Of a DNA stretch of 64,000 nucleotides, positions 44,053 through 54,496 are shown piece by piece. Source of the DNA: Marisediminitalea aggregata (GTDB lineage Bacteria > Pseudomonadota > Gammaproteobacteria > Enterobacterales > Alteromonadaceae); contig NZ_FQWD01000001.1 of assembly GCF_900129565.1 (NCBI RefSeq), positions 372,001 to 436,000 of the forward strand. The letters run 5' to 3'. Made by a program: the position numbers and the translations under genes. Numbering within the stretch: the stretch's first letter is position 1; the number at the start of each line of letters is the position of its first letter. The notes below the pieces were generated by a model, which saw only the letters and a list, made by a program, of their open reading frames with translations, was not told where the DNA came from and ran no database searches.

Positions 44053-46035
44053 ATGAAAAGGATTTTGTTCACGGCATTAATGCTGGTGTTTAGTATTGGT
44101 ATTTACGCTTCGCAAGAATTACCCCTCGAATATTTTATAAAGCACGGTGACTACCTCAACCTGAAACTATCCCCCGACGGTAAACATATAGCTGCCCGGG
44201 TCAGACACGACGGCAGAGTGTTCCTGGCTATTTTAGACAGTGACACGATGGAAATGGTGGGAGGCGTTAAGCCGTTCAACAATGACATAATTCACCACGT
44301 CAGTTGGGTTAACAATGAAAGGCTAGTTTACGAATATGCCGAAAAACAAAGCTATATCGATAGTCCGGTCCCTACTGGCGAGCTGTTTGCGGTAAATCTG
44401 GATGGCTCAAAGAACGAAATGCTCTACGGCTATCGGGCCAGCGACAAATCAACGCGTTCTCGAATCTCATCAAAAGAAAATGCCAAAGCCAGCCAGAAAG
44501 TATTAAGCCTGCTTGAAAACGATGATGAGCATATTCTGATTATTGAATACCCTTGGACTATGCGAGGGAATGTCTATTACGATGACAGAGTCAAACAACC
44601 GATAATCAGTAAGTTAAATATCCACACCGGAAGAAAGCGTAAAATCGACACCCTACCTCACGGCTCCAGTCGCGCTCTTGCTACGAAAAATGGACAGGTT
44701 AAATTTATGACCTGGACGGATGAAAAAGGTGATTTGCATTCTGCTTTTCGCGACAATAATGACGCACCATGGACTCCGCTGGGTGAAGCATTTGAACAAG
44801 CTCAGGGGCTCACACCATTAGGACTTAGCGAAGACAGTAAATCACTCTACTTATCTGGCAGGTATTCCGAGGAGGGTATCCATACGCTCTATTCCCTCGA
44901 CTTGCAATCAGGAGAGTACACCAGAATCTTTGGTGATCATAAAACGGATATCGAAAGCGTGATTCTTGACGGCAATGGTATGCCTGCAGTCGGGATAACT
45001 TACCCTGATAAATCTGCTTATGAGTATGCTGCGGCCAACAGCAGAATTAAAACCATACACAAAAAGCTGACTCAAGCCTTTGAAGGTCAAACCGTTAATA
45101 TTACCAGCAGCACCAAGGATAGGAAAACTCTACTGGTTCATGTAAGCAGTGATATTAATCCTGGCGAATACTACTTGTTTGACAGTGACAGCCTGAATGC
45201 GCGCTTTGTATGGGCGAACAGCTCCTGGATTGACCCCAGAACACTGCAACCCATGCACCCTATTGCTGTTCCCACCGAAGATGGTGAAACGCTGCATGGC
45301 TATCTGACCCTGCCTCCGGCCGGGCAATCCAAATCGGCTAAACCACCTCTGGTTGTGCTTATCCACGGTGGCCCTCATCAGCCGGGCACCCGGGATTTCT
45401 GGCGCTATGATGCAGAAACTCAACTTCTCGCCAACCGAGGGTTTGCCGTGTTACGTGTCAACTTCCGGGGTAGCGATGGCTATGGTACCCGTTTTGAGCG
45501 TCTGGGTTACCGGGAGTGGGGTGGCGCAATGATTAAAGACATTAACGACGCAGTAAGGTGGACGGCCAGTCAAGGGCTGGTAGACAGTCAGCGAATTTGT
45601 GCTTACGGAGCTAGCTATGGCGGCTATGCTGCATTAATGTCAGTGGTTAGAGCACCGGACCTGTATCGCTGTACTATCGGTTATGTTGGCGTTTATGACT
45701 TGCAGTACATGTACTCAGAAAGTGACATACCTAACAGCTGGGGCGGACGAACTTACTTAAAACGCGTGTTAGGTACAGACGCGCAACAGCTAAAAGAATA
45801 TTCGCCGATTCACCATGTCAATGACATCAAAGCAAAGGTTATGCTTATCCATGGTTCGAAAGACAAACGTGTACCGGAGATCAACTCGGAAGTGCTCGCC
45901 GAAAAACTAGAGCAGGCAAACAACCCTGCTGAATATCTCCAATATGCTCAGGCAGGCCATGGTGTCTTTGATGAGGAAAATCGACAAGAGCTATATCAGG
46001 GTCTGCTGGATTTTCTGAATGAGCACTTAAAATAA
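44053..46035 (+). CDS. S9 family prolyl-oligopeptidase-like peptidase, exported
   Basis: 660 residues from ATG 44053 (AGGGA upstream); a TTG at 44035 is rejected. Signal peptide MKRILFTALMLVFSIGIYAS. N-terminal beta-propeller about 25-400, C-terminal alpha/beta-hydrolase with Ser521 (CAYGASYGGYAAL), Asp604 (HGSKDKRVPE) and His636 (AGHGVFDEENR), and VVLIHGGPHQPGTRDFW before the nucleophile. Periplasmic cleavage of short peptides, DPP/acylaminoacyl-peptidase type. Divergent from the double-glycine peptide gene; any link between them is unproven. Confidence 0.92.
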   Translation: MKRILFTALMLVFSIGIYASQELPLEYFIKHGDYLNLKLSPDGKHIAARVRHDGRVFLAILDSDTMEMVGGVKPFNNDIIHHVSWVNNERLVYEYAEKQSYIDSPVPTGELFAVNLDGSKNEMLYGYRASDKSTRSRISSKENAKASQKVLSLLENDDEHILIIEYPWTMRGNVYYDDRVKQPIISKLNIHTGRKRKIDTLPHGSSRALATKNGQVKFMTWTDEKGDLHSAFRDNNDAPWTPLGEAFEQAQGLTPLGLSEDSKSLYLSGRYSEEGIHTLYSLDLQSGEYTRIFGDHKTDIESVILDGNGMPAVGITYPDKSAYEYAAANSRIKTIHKKLTQAFEGQTVNITSSTKDRKTLLVHVSSDINPGEYYLFDSDSLNARFVWANSSWIDPRTLQPMHPIAVPTEDGETLHGYLTLPPAGQSKSAKPPLVVLIHGGPHQPGTRDFWRYDAETQLLANRGFAVLRVNFRGSDGYGTRFERLGYREWGGAMIKDINDAVRWTASQGLVDSQRICAYGASYGGYAALMSVVRAPDLYRCTIGYVGVYDLQYMYSESDIPNSWGGRTYLKRVLGTDAQQLKEYSPIHHVNDIKAKVMLIHGSKDKRVPEINSEVLAEKLEQANNPAEYLQYAQAGHGVFDEENRQELYQGLLDFLNEHLK

Positions 46036-46053
46036 CCTCAGATATAGCTATTC

Positions 46054-46088
46054 AGGTATGCGCAGAACGTTGCGTGTTGTGCATACCT
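46054..46088 (+). terminator. Hairpin after the S9 peptidase gene
   Basis: AGGTATGC pairs with GCATACCT across 19 bases, about 20 bp after the stop. No U tract, so the terminator role is uncertain. Confidence 0.35.
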
Positions 46089-46181
46089 AACTCTCATCTC
46101 TACAGGGTGAAAAACTCGCAGGCGGTGTTGCTCTCTGTCTGGCGACAGCAATGTCGTTGATTACCCTGGTCTGGTTTGTGC

Positions 46182-46215
46182 CGTTGTCTGAATAGTGGCG
46201 TTGTCTGAACTGTGG
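46182..46215. repeat. Two tandem copies of a 17-bp unit
   Basis: CGTTGTCTGAATAGTGG and CGTTGTCTGAACTGTGG, adjacent and differing at two positions, lie just downstream of the PH-domain gene. No function evident. Confidence 0.6.
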
Positions 46216-46217
46216 TG

Positions 46218-46751
46218 TTACTTGGACGCCACCAGCTTTTCCAACAACACTTCGATACGTTTTACGCTGGCGGTCAACTCAGCAAGGTCACCTTCAGATG
46301 GCTCTGAGCTTGCCTTTACAGGTTTGGCATCACCACCCATTTTGTCTTTCTGCGATAGAATGCTTTCTCTGAACTCTGCGGCATCTTCTATTCCAATCAG
46401 TGACACCAGCGCGCCCGGGCCAGACTGCCCGGCCGTTTCAAAACTCAATCGCTGTAAGTTAAAGGCGCGCATGAGCGGCCCTTGGCTCATAGCCACGTCG
46501 GTAATCTTTTCAAGTGGGATAGATTTTTCCACTTTAAACAGAATACCGCGCTTTACTACCAGCTTGCGCTCAGTAAGCGTCGCCGACATGGCATTCAGCA
46601 TTTTGCCGCTGATAAACAAAAAGATAGGAATAGATAAGATAAGCAGCGGTATACCGATAACGGTAAAAAACGACACAATTAACCAGCTCACCAGCCAGTA
46701 TTTTTTAACGGCAGGGTTAAACGAAGCACGTAATAACACGTTTTCAGACAT
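46218..46751 (-). CDS. Bacterial PH-domain (YdbS/DUF304-type) membrane protein
   Basis: 177 residues. One or two membrane segments (YWLVSWLIVSFFTVIGIPLLILSIPIF about 19-47), then a bacterial PH domain (MSATLTERKLVVKRGILFKVEKSIPLEKITDVAMSQGPLMRAF), with the typical RGI…IPLEKI…Q core. A charged tail of about 55 residues ends in a coiled-coil-like helix. Such proteins sit at the inner membrane; their function is largely unknown. Transcribed alone. Confidence 0.82.
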   Translation of the reverse strand: MSENVLLRASFNPAVKKYWLVSWLIVSFFTVIGIPLLILSIPIFLFISGKMLNAMSATLTERKLVVKRGILFKVEKSIPLEKITDVAMSQGPLMRAFNLQRLSFETAGQSGPGALVSLIGIEDAAEFRESILSQKDKMGGDAKPVKASSEPSEGDLAELTASVKRIEVLLEKLVASK

Positions 46752-46834
46752 GGAAATCGCTCCTTGATAACGCTAAAAGTTGTCTGCTGTTATCTCATGC
46801 GCGCCAGAAAGTTGCAATGTAAGGGCAGCAAGAG

Positions 46835-47317
46835 TTAATACGCTGTTACAGTTTTCCCTTGCATGCTGTAACCGGCGGCGGCGATATCGCCTTCCCAACG
46901 CATGGTATTAAACACGCCCTCGACCCACACCGCATCGTACAGGCTTTCCACCGGTACGCCTTCATCCATTTTGACATAGACAATCTGATTAGACGCTGGC
47001 GGTGGCACATGAATACACGCGCCAAAGAAAGGAACGAGTAAAAACTCGGTAGTCAGTTCGGCAGTGCCTTCCAGCGGTACAATAAAACCGGGGAGCTTAA
47101 CCCTTTTGTTGTTATACAAGGACACCACCGGCGCGTCTGGCTGAAGCTGAGCCATTTTATTGTCGTGATTGGTTGATTGAGGTGCCAGTTCATTAAAGTC
47201 CGGTGGCACTAAGTCTTCCCAATACAGTTCAATCGGCTCGCTTGCTTTGGCAGCACCGACCGTCAGACACAGAAGAAAACCTGCCCATAACACGCGGAAT
47301 GACGACAACTTAATCAT
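46835..47317 (-). CDS. DUF3299 family periplasmic protein
   Basis: 160 residues, signal peptide (…TVGAAKAS). DUF3299 features: IELYWEDLVPPDF, VKLPGFIVPLE, FLLVPFFGACIHVPPPASNQIVYV and the C-terminal VWVEGVFNTMRWEGDIAAAGYSM. The family is widespread in marine proteobacteria, sometimes beside metal-export genes; no function is established. Here it follows ppa on the same strand beyond a terminator. Confidence 0.85.
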   Translation of the reverse strand: MIKLSSFRVLWAGFLLCLTVGAAKASEPIELYWEDLVPPDFNELAPQSTNHDNKMAQLQPDAPVVSLYNNKRVKLPGFIVPLEGTAELTTEFLLVPFFGACIHVPPPASNQIVYVKMDEGVPVESLYDAVWVEGVFNTMRWEGDIAAAGYSMQGKTVTAY

Positions 47318-47330
47318 GAATTCTCCACTA

Positions 47331-47359
47331 ATAAAAAAGGCCCGTTTTCACGAGCCTTT
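47331..47359 (-). terminator. Terminator of ppa
   Basis: On the minus strand AAAGGCTCG-N6-CGGGCCTTT (one G-U pair) is followed by TTTATTAG, 30 bp after the ppa stop. Confidence 0.82.
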
Positions 47360-47389
47360 ATGCATAATTTTTTGATGCGCTTAAGCGAC

Positions 47390-47923
47390 TTACTCGCCTT
47401 CTTCGTAACGCTTAACGCTGTTTACGATTTCAGCTTTGGCAGCGGCAGCGTCGGCCCAGCCGTCGATTTTAACCCACTTACCTGCTTCAAGATCTTTATA
47501 ATGCTCGAAGAAGTGCTCGATTTGCTTTAATAATAACGGCTGCACGTCAGACGTTTCAAATACTTCACGGTACAAAGTCGACAGTTTATCGATAGGTACA
47601 GCCAATACTTTCGCATCTTTACCAGACTCGTCGGTCATGTTCAGTACGCCGATTGGACGACACTTGATCACAGAACCTGCCAGCAGAGGGAAAGGCGTGA
47701 TTACCAGCACGTCTACCGGGTCACCGTCTTCAGACAGTGTGTTAGGCACATAACCGTAGTTAGTAGGGTAGTGCATACAAGTCGCCATAAAGCGGTCAAC
47801 GAAAATCGCGCCGGTGTCTTTGTCTACTTCGTATTTCACTGGATCAGCATGTGCTGGGATCTCAATGATTACGTTTACTTCATCAGGCAGTTTCTTACCT
47901 GCAGGTACGGCATTCAAGCTCAT
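47390..47923 (-). CDS. ppa: Inorganic pyrophosphatase
   Basis: 177 residues (E. coli Ppa 176). The family I signature [13 protein letters not shown] supplies the metal-binding aspartates, with [16 protein letters not shown] and [12 protein letters not shown] upstream. It hydrolyses pyrophosphate and drives biosynthetic reactions. Cytoplasmic, single gene. Confidence 0.97.
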   Translation of the reverse strand: MSLNAVPAGKKLPDEVNVIIEIPAHADPVKYEVDKDTGAIFVDRFMATCMHYPTNYGYVPNTLSEDGDPVDVLVITPFPLLAGSVIKCRPIGVLNMTDESGKDAKVLAVPIDKLSTLYREVFETSDVQPLLLKQIEHFFEHYKDLEAGKWVKIDGWADAAAAKAEIVNSVKRYEEGE

Positions 47924-47979
47924 GCTTAATTGTCCTTTCGTTAATCAAAAAAAATGTGCGTCAAGTATAAGGCCAACAC

Positions 47980-48026
47980 AACAAAAATAAAAACCCATGA
48001 GGCCATATTCGGCCATACTCATGGGC
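47980..48026 (-). terminator. Terminator of fbp
   Basis: On the minus strand CCCATGA and TCATGGG bracket an inner TGGCC/GGCCA stem, followed by TTTTTATTTTTG. Confidence 0.85.
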
Positions 48027-48042
48027 TATTTTCACTAACCAA

Positions 48043-49011
48043 TTAGTCGTAATAACTCAGACAGGCTTCAACCTCGTCTTTAGAGCCAAGAATAACGGGC
48101 ACGCGTTGGTGAATTTCGGTGGGCATCACTTCCATAATGCGGCATTCGCCGGTAGACGCCAGGCCACCTGCTTGTTCCATCAGGAAGGCCATAGGGTTGG
48201 CTTCGTACAATAAACGCAGTTTACCGGGCTTAGCCGGGTTGCGCTTGTCGAAGGGATACATAAAGATACCGCCACGGCAAAGCACGCGGTGAATGTCACC
48301 GACCATGGCCGCAACCCAGCGCATGTTGTAGTCTTTGCCGCGTGGGCCGTCTTCACCAGCCAACAAGTCGGTGATGTAGTTTTGCATTGGCGCTTCCCAA
48401 TGACGCTGATTTGACGCATTTATCGCAAACTCTTTCGTTTCGGTCGGCACTTCAATGTTAGGGTGCGTCAGCAGGAAACCACCGTGGGTTTTATCCAGCG
48501 TATAAATATGCGTGCCGCGGCCAGTGGTCATCGCCAGCATGGTTGACGGACCGTACAGCACGTAACCCGCTGCAACCATCTGAGTACCAGGCTGCAGGAA
48601 CGCAGAAGGATCATCCGGCTCCATCCACTGCGGCGCGTGTGAGATCGAGAAGATAGTGCCAATCAGGCTGTTAATTTCTGTGTTTGATGAGCCATCCAAT
48701 GGGTCAAAGCTCACCAGGTATTTTCCGTCCGGGTGGCAAGCCACCACGTCGTCTTCCTCTTCAGAGGAGATGGCTTTCACATAGCCTGATTCTTTCAGAA
48801 TGTCTTTCAGAATCTGGTTCGAAATCACATCCAGCTTCTTTTGTGTTTCGCCTTGTACGTTTTCACTCAGTGTTGAGCCCAGCACGCCTGCCAATGCGCC
48901 TTGGCTAACCCGGAAGGAAATTTCCTTACAGCCTGCCAGCAGAGTTCTGATCAACAAAATAAGTTCCAGCGGTGCGCCGTCTTTTTGCAGTTGAGAGTTA
49001 AGTCGTTTCAT
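48043..49011 (-). CDS. fbp: Fructose-1,6-bisphosphatase class I
   Basis: 322 residues. Active-site motif [24 protein letters not shown], substrate-binding [47 protein letters not shown]. It performs the irreversible step of gluconeogenesis, needed when growing on pentoses or organic acids. Single gene. Confidence 0.96.
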   Translation of the reverse strand: MKRLNSQLQKDGAPLELILLIRTLLAGCKEISFRVSQGALAGVLGSTLSENVQGETQKKLDVISNQILKDILKESGYVKAISSEEEDDVVACHPDGKYLVSFDPLDGSSNTEINSLIGTIFSISHAPQWMEPDDPSAFLQPGTQMVAAGYVLYGPSTMLAMTTGRGTHIYTLDKTHGGFLLTHPNIEVPTETKEFAINASNQRHWEAPMQNYITDLLAGEDGPRGKDYNMRWVAAMVGDIHRVLCRGGIFMYPFDKRNPAKPGKLRLLYEANPMAFLMEQAGGLASTGECRIMEVMPTEIHQRVPVILGSKDEVEACLSYYD

Positions 49012-49212
49012 GGTTTGTGTAAGCCTTTATTTGTGTAGGGTAACTTCGCATTAAACGGGGAGAATAATGCTGGCTCTCTCCGTTGCTGCCTGCCAGCAAT
49101 CGAGCCTGTATAGATTGTAAACTGACTGAGCCCCGAAAGGAAATCAGATGTTTAGGCAACACCGCAGGCTTCTGTTAAAGTATCCGGATATGAAATTACT
49201 GCAGGAAGGTTA

Positions 49213-50565
49213 ATGCACGTACATATTTTGGGGATTTGCGGTAGCTTTATGGGGGGTATTGCCGCCATTGCTAAATCACTAGGCCACACGGTGACCGGCT
49301 CCGACCGCAATGTTTATCCTCCTATGAGCACACAGTTGGAATCGTTAGGTATTACGCTAACAGAAGGCTACGACCCGGCACAGTTTAACCCGGTACCGGA
49401 TATGGTGATCATTGGTAATGCCATGTCGCGGGGTAACCCAGCTGTAGAATATGTACTGGACCGCAACCTCCCCTACACCAGTGGGCCCCAGTGGTTGCTG
49501 GACAACCTGCTCACCGACCGCTGGGTGGTAGGGGTTTCCGGTACCCACGGGAAAACCACCACCTCTTCCATGGTAGCCTGGATATTGGAATACGCGGGTC
49601 TCGAACCCGGCTTTCTGATCGGCGGTATTCCGCAAAACTTTGGCATTTCAGCCCGTGTTGGCGCCAGCCCTTTCTTTGTAATTGAAGCCGATGAGTACGA
49701 CAGTGCATTCTTCGACAAGCGCTCTAAATTCGTGCACTACCGTCCACGCACGCTGGTAATGAACAACCTTGAATTCGACCATGCCGATATTTTTGCAGAT
49801 CTGGCGGCGATACAAACCCAGTTTCATCATCTGGTTCGTACCGTGCCCGCAACCGGCCTGGTGCTTTCTCCGGAAAAAGATGAGAATTTGCAAACCGTTC
49901 TGGACAGGGGTTGCTGGAGTGAACAACAGTATCTGGGACGTCACTGGCACGCTGAACTCATTAATCAGGACGGTTCTGCGTTCTCAGTGTTTTACCAACA
50001 GGATAAAGTAGGTGAAGTACACTGGCAGTTGCTGGGTCAGCACAATGTCGATAACGCCCTAATGGCTATCGCTGCGGCACATCATGCCGGGGTAACCTTA
50101 CCCGATGCCATTGCCGCTCTGGGCGAGTTTGTGAATGTGAAGCGCCGTATGGAAGTTCGCGGCTGCGTGAAGAACATCACGGTTTACGATGACTTTGCCC
50201 ATCACCCCACAGCCATCGATACCACCATTGACGGTCTGCGCAAAAAAGTGGGTGACGCACGTATTTTTGCCGTGTTGGAGCCGCGCTCCAACACTATGAA
50301 AATGGGCGTACACAAACAGCAATTAGTAGACTCGTGGCAAGCCGCCGATGAAGTACTTCTGTTTGAACCCGACAACCTGGGCTGGTCGCTGTCTCAGCTG
50401 GCCAAGCAAAGCACGGCCCCTTGTCAGGTGTTCAGAAGCGTAGATGCGATTATTCATCAGCTAACCACCCAGTTGCAGCCAGGCGACCACGTGCTAATAA
50501 TGAGTAACGGCGGTTTTGGTGGGATCCATCAGAAGCTGCTGGATGTATTAGCCGGTAAAGCTTAA
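49213..50565 (+). CDS. mpl: UDP-MurNAc:L-alanyl-gamma-D-glutamyl-meso-diaminopimelate ligase
   Basis: 450 residues; AGGAAGG before the ATG. Mur-ligase fold: N-terminal Rossmann [34 protein letters not shown] loop [14 protein letters not shown] near 111-122, central [18 protein letters not shown] and C-terminal [16 protein letters not shown] and [14 protein letters not shown]. It recycles the cell-wall tripeptide onto UDP-MurNAc. ubiX follows after 11 bp. Confidence 0.95.
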   Translation: MHVHILGICGSFMGGIAAIAKSLGHTVTGSDRNVYPPMSTQLESLGITLTEGYDPAQFNPVPDMVIIGNAMSRGNPAVEYVLDRNLPYTSGPQWLLDNLLTDRWVVGVSGTHGKTTTSSMVAWILEYAGLEPGFLIGGIPQNFGISARVGASPFFVIEADEYDSAFFDKRSKFVHYRPRTLVMNNLEFDHADIFADLAAIQTQFHHLVRTVPATGLVLSPEKDENLQTVLDRGCWSEQQYLGRHWHAELINQDGSAFSVFYQQDKVGEVHWQLLGQHNVDNALMAIAAAHHAGVTLPDAIAALGEFVNVKRRMEVRGCVKNITVYDDFAHHPTAIDTTIDGLRKKVGDARIFAVLEPRSNTMKMGVHKQQLVDSWQAADEVLLFEPDNLGWSLSQLAKQSTAPCQVFRSVDAIIHQLTTQLQPGDHVLIMSNGGFGGIHQKLLDVLAGKA

Positions 50566-50576
50566 TAAAGGCCATT

Positions 50577-51197
50577 ATGAAAAAGTCTATCACCCTTGCC
50601 ATTACAGGCGCGTCCGGCGCGCCCTATGCCCTGCGCTTACTGGAACAGTTAGTAGCAGCAGACTATCAGGAAATATTCGTACTGATTTCGTCTGCCGCAA
50701 AAGTGGTGTTTGCCACTGAAGAAAACGTAAAAATCCCCGCGCAACCCGACGCGGCCAGTGAGTTTTTTACTAATCGATTTAATGCCAAACCGGGCCAGAT
50801 ACGCGTATGCGGCAAAGAGGAATGGTTTGCCCCGGTTGCCTCAGGGTCTGCCGCGCCGAAACAAATGGTCGTGTGCCCTTGCTCCACTGGCACCTTGTCG
50901 GCAATTTCGATAGGTGCCTGTGATAATCTGATAGAACGCAGTGCAGACGTAGTGCTCAAAGAGCGTGGGCAGCTTATACTGGTCCCTCGGGAAATGCCGC
51001 TGTCGACGATACATTTAGAAAATATGCTAAAACTGTCGAAGATGGGCGCAACCATTATGCCGGCAGCGCCCGGTTTCTATCATCAACCACAACAGATCAG
51101 TGATTTGGTTGATTTTGTTGTCGCCAGGATTCTCGACCACCTGGGCGTGGACCAATCATTAATGGCACGCTGGGGATATCAACCCGATTCAAAATAA
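50577..51197 (+). CDS. ubiX: Flavin prenyltransferase
   Basis: 206 residues. UbiX signatures [16 protein letters not shown] (FMN phosphate site) and [23 protein letters not shown]…PGFYHQPQ are present, with [26 protein letters not shown]. It makes the prenylated FMN cofactor used by UbiD in ubiquinone synthesis. In operon with mpl. Confidence 0.95.
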   Translation: MKKSITLAITGASGAPYALRLLEQLVAADYQEIFVLISSAAKVVFATEENVKIPAQPDAASEFFTNRFNAKPGQIRVCGKEEWFAPVASGSAAPKQMVVCPCSTGTLSAISIGACDNLIERSADVVLKERGQLILVPREMPLSTIHLENMLKLSKMGATIMPAAPGFYHQPQQISDLVDFVVARILDHLGVDQSLMARWGYQPDSK

Positions 51198-51218
51198 CAA
51201 GTATTAAAGGAAGACAGA

Positions 51219-52016
51219 ATGTTCCAACGCGCCTTTTCTAAATCAGCTTCACTGGTGTGCGCCGTTTCCATGGTAATGAGTTTACCTGCGCTTGGCTGGG
51301 GGCAAACCGGCCACCGGGTTACCGGCGAAATTGCCGAGCGTCACCTGACACCTTCAGCAAAAGAACACATTGAAGCGCTCATTCCCAATGAATCATTGGC
51401 AGAGGCCTCGACCTATGCCGATGACATGCGATCCAACCCGGATGTCTTCTGGCAGAAAACCGCCGGGCCCTGGCACTATGTTACGGTTCCAGCAGGCAAG
51501 CACTATCACGAAGTTGGTGCCCCGGAACAAGGCGATGCGGCATCGGCGCTGGCGTCATTCACTAAAACGTTGAAAGATCCCAAAGCGTCGGTTGCCGACA
51601 AGCAATTAGCGCTGCGCTTTATTGTGCATATCATCGGTGATTTACACCAACCACTGCACGCAGGTAACGGCACCGATAAAGGCGGAAACGACGTAAAAGT
51701 GCGTTTTTTCTGGCAGGACTCAAACCTGCATCGCGTATGGGATTCTCAAATGCTGGATCAACGCGACCTGTCATATACCGAATGGAGTAACTGGCTTGAT
51801 CGCAAAATCACAGAGCAGGACATCAAGGACTGGTCAACCACAGACCCGGAAGTATGGATTACAGAAAGTACCGTGATTCGGGATACGATCTACCCTGAAG
51901 ATGCTAACCGTATGTCATGGGACTACCAGTACGAACATTTGCCTACTGCGAAAAAACGCTTACAGCAGGCAGGTATCCGGATTGCAGCTTACTTAAACGC
52001 AGTATTCGCGGATTAA
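51219..52016 (+). CDS. S1/P1-type nuclease, exported
   Basis: 265 residues with a signal peptide; mature protein probably begins at the Trp of [18 protein letters not shown], since the N-terminal Trp is a zinc ligand in this family. Other Zn-ligand motifs: [43 protein letters not shown] and [11 protein letters not shown]. Degrades single-stranded nucleic acids outside the cytoplasm, perhaps for phosphate or nucleotide scavenging. AAGGAAG before the ATG. Overlaps convergent rraA by 4 bp. Confidence 0.92.
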   Translation: MFQRAFSKSASLVCAVSMVMSLPALGWGQTGHRVTGEIAERHLTPSAKEHIEALIPNESLAEASTYADDMRSNPDVFWQKTAGPWHYVTVPAGKHYHEVGAPEQGDAASALASFTKTLKDPKASVADKQLALRFIVHIIGDLHQPLHAGNGTDKGGNDVKVRFFWQDSNLHRVWDSQMLDQRDLSYTEWSNWLDRKITEQDIKDWSTTDPEVWITESTVIRDTIYPEDANRMSWDYQYEHLPTAKKRLQQAGIRIAAYLNAVFAD

Positions 52017-52498
52017 TCAATATCAAGCGGCTCAGGCGACAAGATAACGCCTGTGCTGTCGGCATACAGGTGATCTTCCGGCAGGAAGGTCACCCCACCA
52101 AAATTCACCGGAATGTCTACTTCACCGATACCCTGACAGTCAGCATTTACCGGAATGGCGTTGATAGCAAAGATGCCAATGTCAAAATCAGCCAGGTTAT
52201 CGACTTCACGCACACACCCGTAACACACGATACCTTCCCAGTTATTTTCAACCGCAAGCTGTGCAGACTCAGTGTCAATTAATGCGCGACGCAACGAGCC
52301 GCCACCGTCAATCAATAACACTTTGCCGTCGCCCGGCTCACTTAGAATACGGTCGATCAATTCGCGGTCTTCGAAACACTTAACGGTAGTCACCTCTCCG
52401 CCAAATGAATAGCGGCCACCGTAGCTGGTGAACATTGGCTCCACCACATCCACATTATCGGCGAATAAATCACATAACTCAGAAGTGTTGTAGTCCAT
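52013..52498 (-). CDS. rraA: RraA-like protein, regulator of ribonuclease E activity A
   Basis: 161 residues from ATG 52498 (GAAGG upstream); a start at 52540 would add 14 residues absent from E. coli RraA. Close to E. coli RraA throughout: [53 protein letters not shown] and [24 protein letters not shown]. RraA binds RNase E and lowers its activity. Relatives are also annotated as aldolases, which is less likely here. Confidence 0.93.
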   Translation of the reverse strand: MDYNTSELCDLFADNVDVVEPMFTSYGGRYSFGGEVTTVKCFEDRELIDRILSEPGDGKVLLIDGGGSLRRALIDTESAQLAVENNWEGIVCYGCVREVDNLADFDIGIFAINAIPVNADCQGIGEVDIPVNFGGVTFLPEDHLYADSTGVILSPEPLDID

Positions 52499-52703
52499 GG
52501 TAATACCTTCATAAGAAACAAGCGTGTGTGAGTAAAGCATAGCACTGGTGCGACCATAACAGCTAGGGCCTGCATGCGCTAAATCAACAAATTATGCGAT
52601 TAATTTTACTCAGTGACATTGTCATAAAGGTTTCGCAAAAGTGTAACCCGGACTTCACAGAGGCTTTTTAACCTGAAACAGTCGAAAAACAGGAGCCTTC
52701 GGG

Positions 52704-53222
52704 ATGGGCCTGAAAAGCGTTACCAAATACGATACTGTTTTATTTCACTGGTTATACGGATTAACCCTGAATCGCGATTGCCGCGCGATTATTTGGTTAT
52801 CACGCACCGGTGACGGGTATTTGTACTTGGTCATTGGCCTGGCGCTGATGTGGTTTGAACCGGAGTACGGTGAGCTTTTCCTTTACACCGCACTTATGGC
52901 CTATGGTCTGGAACTTCCAATTTACGTGGTGTTAAAACGCGCCTTTAAACGCCCTCGCCCCTGTGACTTTATTAGTAACCTGACGGCACATGTTACGCCT
53001 TCCGATAAATTTAGCCTTCCTTCGGGCCATACTGCAGCCGCCTGGCTGATGGCCACCATTATTGCGCATTTTTATCCTCCATTCGCTGTCTTGGCTTATA
53101 CCTGGGCAACACTGATTGGTTTGTCACGCATTTTACTTGGCGTGCACTACCCTACCGACGTCATTGCCGGCACCTTGCTTGGCATCACAATCGCACAACT
53201 GAGTCTGACAATTCTGGTTTAG
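52704..53222 (+). CDS. PAP2-family membrane phosphatase
   Basis: 172 residues with five or six membrane segments. The three PAP2 motifs are intact: KRAFKRPRP, LPSGHTAAAW and SRILLGVHYPTDVIAG. It probably dephosphorylates a lipid phosphate such as phosphatidic acid or undecaprenyl pyrophosphate on the periplasmic side. One base separates it from the glycosyltransferase gene, so the pair is co-translated. Confidence 0.9.
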   Translation: MGLKSVTKYDTVLFHWLYGLTLNRDCRAIIWLSRTGDGYLYLVIGLALMWFEPEYGELFLYTALMAYGLELPIYVVLKRAFKRPRPCDFISNLTAHVTPSDKFSLPSGHTAAAWLMATIIAHFYPPFAVLAYTWATLIGLSRILLGVHYPTDVIAGTLLGITIAQLSLTILV

Positions 53223-53223
53223 C

Positions 53224-54291
53224 ATGAAAGTTTTATATGGTGTACAGGGTACCGGCAACGGTCACATTGCCCGTGCTCGCATTATGGCCGAAGCAATGGC
53301 CAAGCGTGACGACATAGACGTAGATTTTGTGTTCTCAGGACGGGAGCCCGATGGCTATTTTGACATGGAATGTTTTGGTAACTATCGCACATTCAACGGT
53401 CTCACTTTTGTTACTGCAAAAGGCAAGGTCAGCCAGTGGCAGACCCTGAAACAGGCCAAACCGCTTACGCTGCTTCGCGATATTAACCAGTTTGATGTCT
53501 CAGGTTACGACGTGCTGCTCAACGATTTTGAGCCTATTACTGCGTGGGCTGCAAGACGGCGGGGGCTGACTTCGATTTCCGTTAGTCATCAGGCCGCGTT
53601 TGCGTACGATGTGCCGCGGGAAGGCGAAAGCCTGAGCGACCGCTTAATTATGCGTGCATTCGCACCAACCGATATTCAGTTAGGCGTGCACTGGTACCAT
53701 TTTGATCAACCCATCGTGCCGCCGTTTATCATCGATAAACCCGCCATACACCCCAGCAAAGCCCACACACTGGTGTATTTGCCGTTTGAAGAGTTACAGG
53801 ATATTCAGCAATTGCTTGAGCCGTTGACCGAGCAGCAGTTTGTATGTTTTCACCCCAAAATAAAGACTGCGTCAAAACAAGGCCATATTCAGTGGAATCC
53901 GCCATCTAAGCCCGGCTTCAGACAAGCATTGCAACACTGTTCCGGGGTGATCAGCAACGGCGGATTTGAATTAGCCAGTGAGTCATTGCAACTCGGCAAA
54001 AAGCTGCTGGTAAAGCCGCTGCATGGCCAGTTTGAGCAACTCTCTAACCTTCGAACCCTGATCACACTGGGGTTGTGTCAGCCACTGTATCAATTAGATA
54101 CCGATACCGTTGAAGAATGGTTAAGCGAGCCCGACAACGAAGGCATTGAGTTTCCCAACGACCCGACGCCCATGCTTGACTGGTTAGTGGCCGGGAACTG
54201 GTCTGACACAAAACCACTGTGCAGCGCATTGTGGAAGCAGGTTAAATTTGGTCCAAAGACGCGCGAACGGTTGATGTCGCTTGCATTTTAA
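53224..54291 (+). CDS. MJ1255/VC2487-type glycosyltransferase
   Basis: 355 residues, GT-B-like. N-terminal MKVLYGVQGTGNGHIARARIMAEAMA and the C-terminal donor-site segment GVISNGGFELASESLQLGKKLLVKPLHGQFEQLSN match the MJ1255/VC2487 family. The acceptor is unknown; coupling to a PAP2 phosphatase suggests a lipid or lipid-linked sugar (inference). Confidence 0.82.
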   Translation: MKVLYGVQGTGNGHIARARIMAEAMAKRDDIDVDFVFSGREPDGYFDMECFGNYRTFNGLTFVTAKGKVSQWQTLKQAKPLTLLRDINQFDVSGYDVLLNDFEPITAWAARRRGLTSISVSHQAAFAYDVPREGESLSDRLIMRAFAPTDIQLGVHWYHFDQPIVPPFIIDKPAIHPSKAHTLVYLPFEELQDIQQLLEPLTEQQFVCFHPKIKTASKQGHIQWNPPSKPGFRQALQHCSGVISNGGFELASESLQLGKKLLVKPLHGQFEQLSNLRTLITLGLCQPLYQLDTDTVEEWLSEPDNEGIEFPNDPTPMLDWLVAGNWSDTKPLCSALWKQVKFGPKTRERLMSLAF

Positions 54292-54343
54292 TTTCGCTCT
54301 GCGATGATATCGGCTCCTTTTTCTTTGCTCTGGGAGTAGGCGC

Positions 54344-54496
54344 GTGGCGAAACGTGTTTGTGTGGTAATGGCGCTGGTATTTATGCTGAGCGCCTGTGGG
54401 TATCGAGGTGCATTGTATTTGCCCAAAGAAGCCCCTGCGACACCCGCCAATAAAGGTGCACAAGCTACTCCCCCATCATCCGGAGATGTTCGCTAG
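54344..54496 (+). CDS. lptM: LptM (YifL)-like small lipoprotein
   Basis: 50 residues, GTG start with GGGAG 7 bases upstream. The signal ends in lipobox LSAC; the mature start CGYRGALYLPKEAP matches the CGxxGxLYxP motif of YifL/LptM, which assists LptD assembly in the outer membrane. Its stop overlaps the lysA start by one base, so the genes are coupled. Genomic position ahead of lysA/dapF is as in other gammaproteobacteria. Confidence 0.88.
   Translation: MAKRVCVVMALVFMLSACGYRGALYLPKEAPATPANKGAQATPPSSGDVR

Noticed and set aside
46195..46767. 190-codon plus-strand frame opposite the PH-domain gene
   Set aside because: The minus-strand frame has clear PH-domain motifs and a membrane segment; the plus frame has none.
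52600..52650. Full Pho box upstream of the PAP2 gene
   Set aside because: Only one half (TTGTCATAAAG) fits; the second 11-bp repeat is absent, so it is mentioned only as a weak hint.
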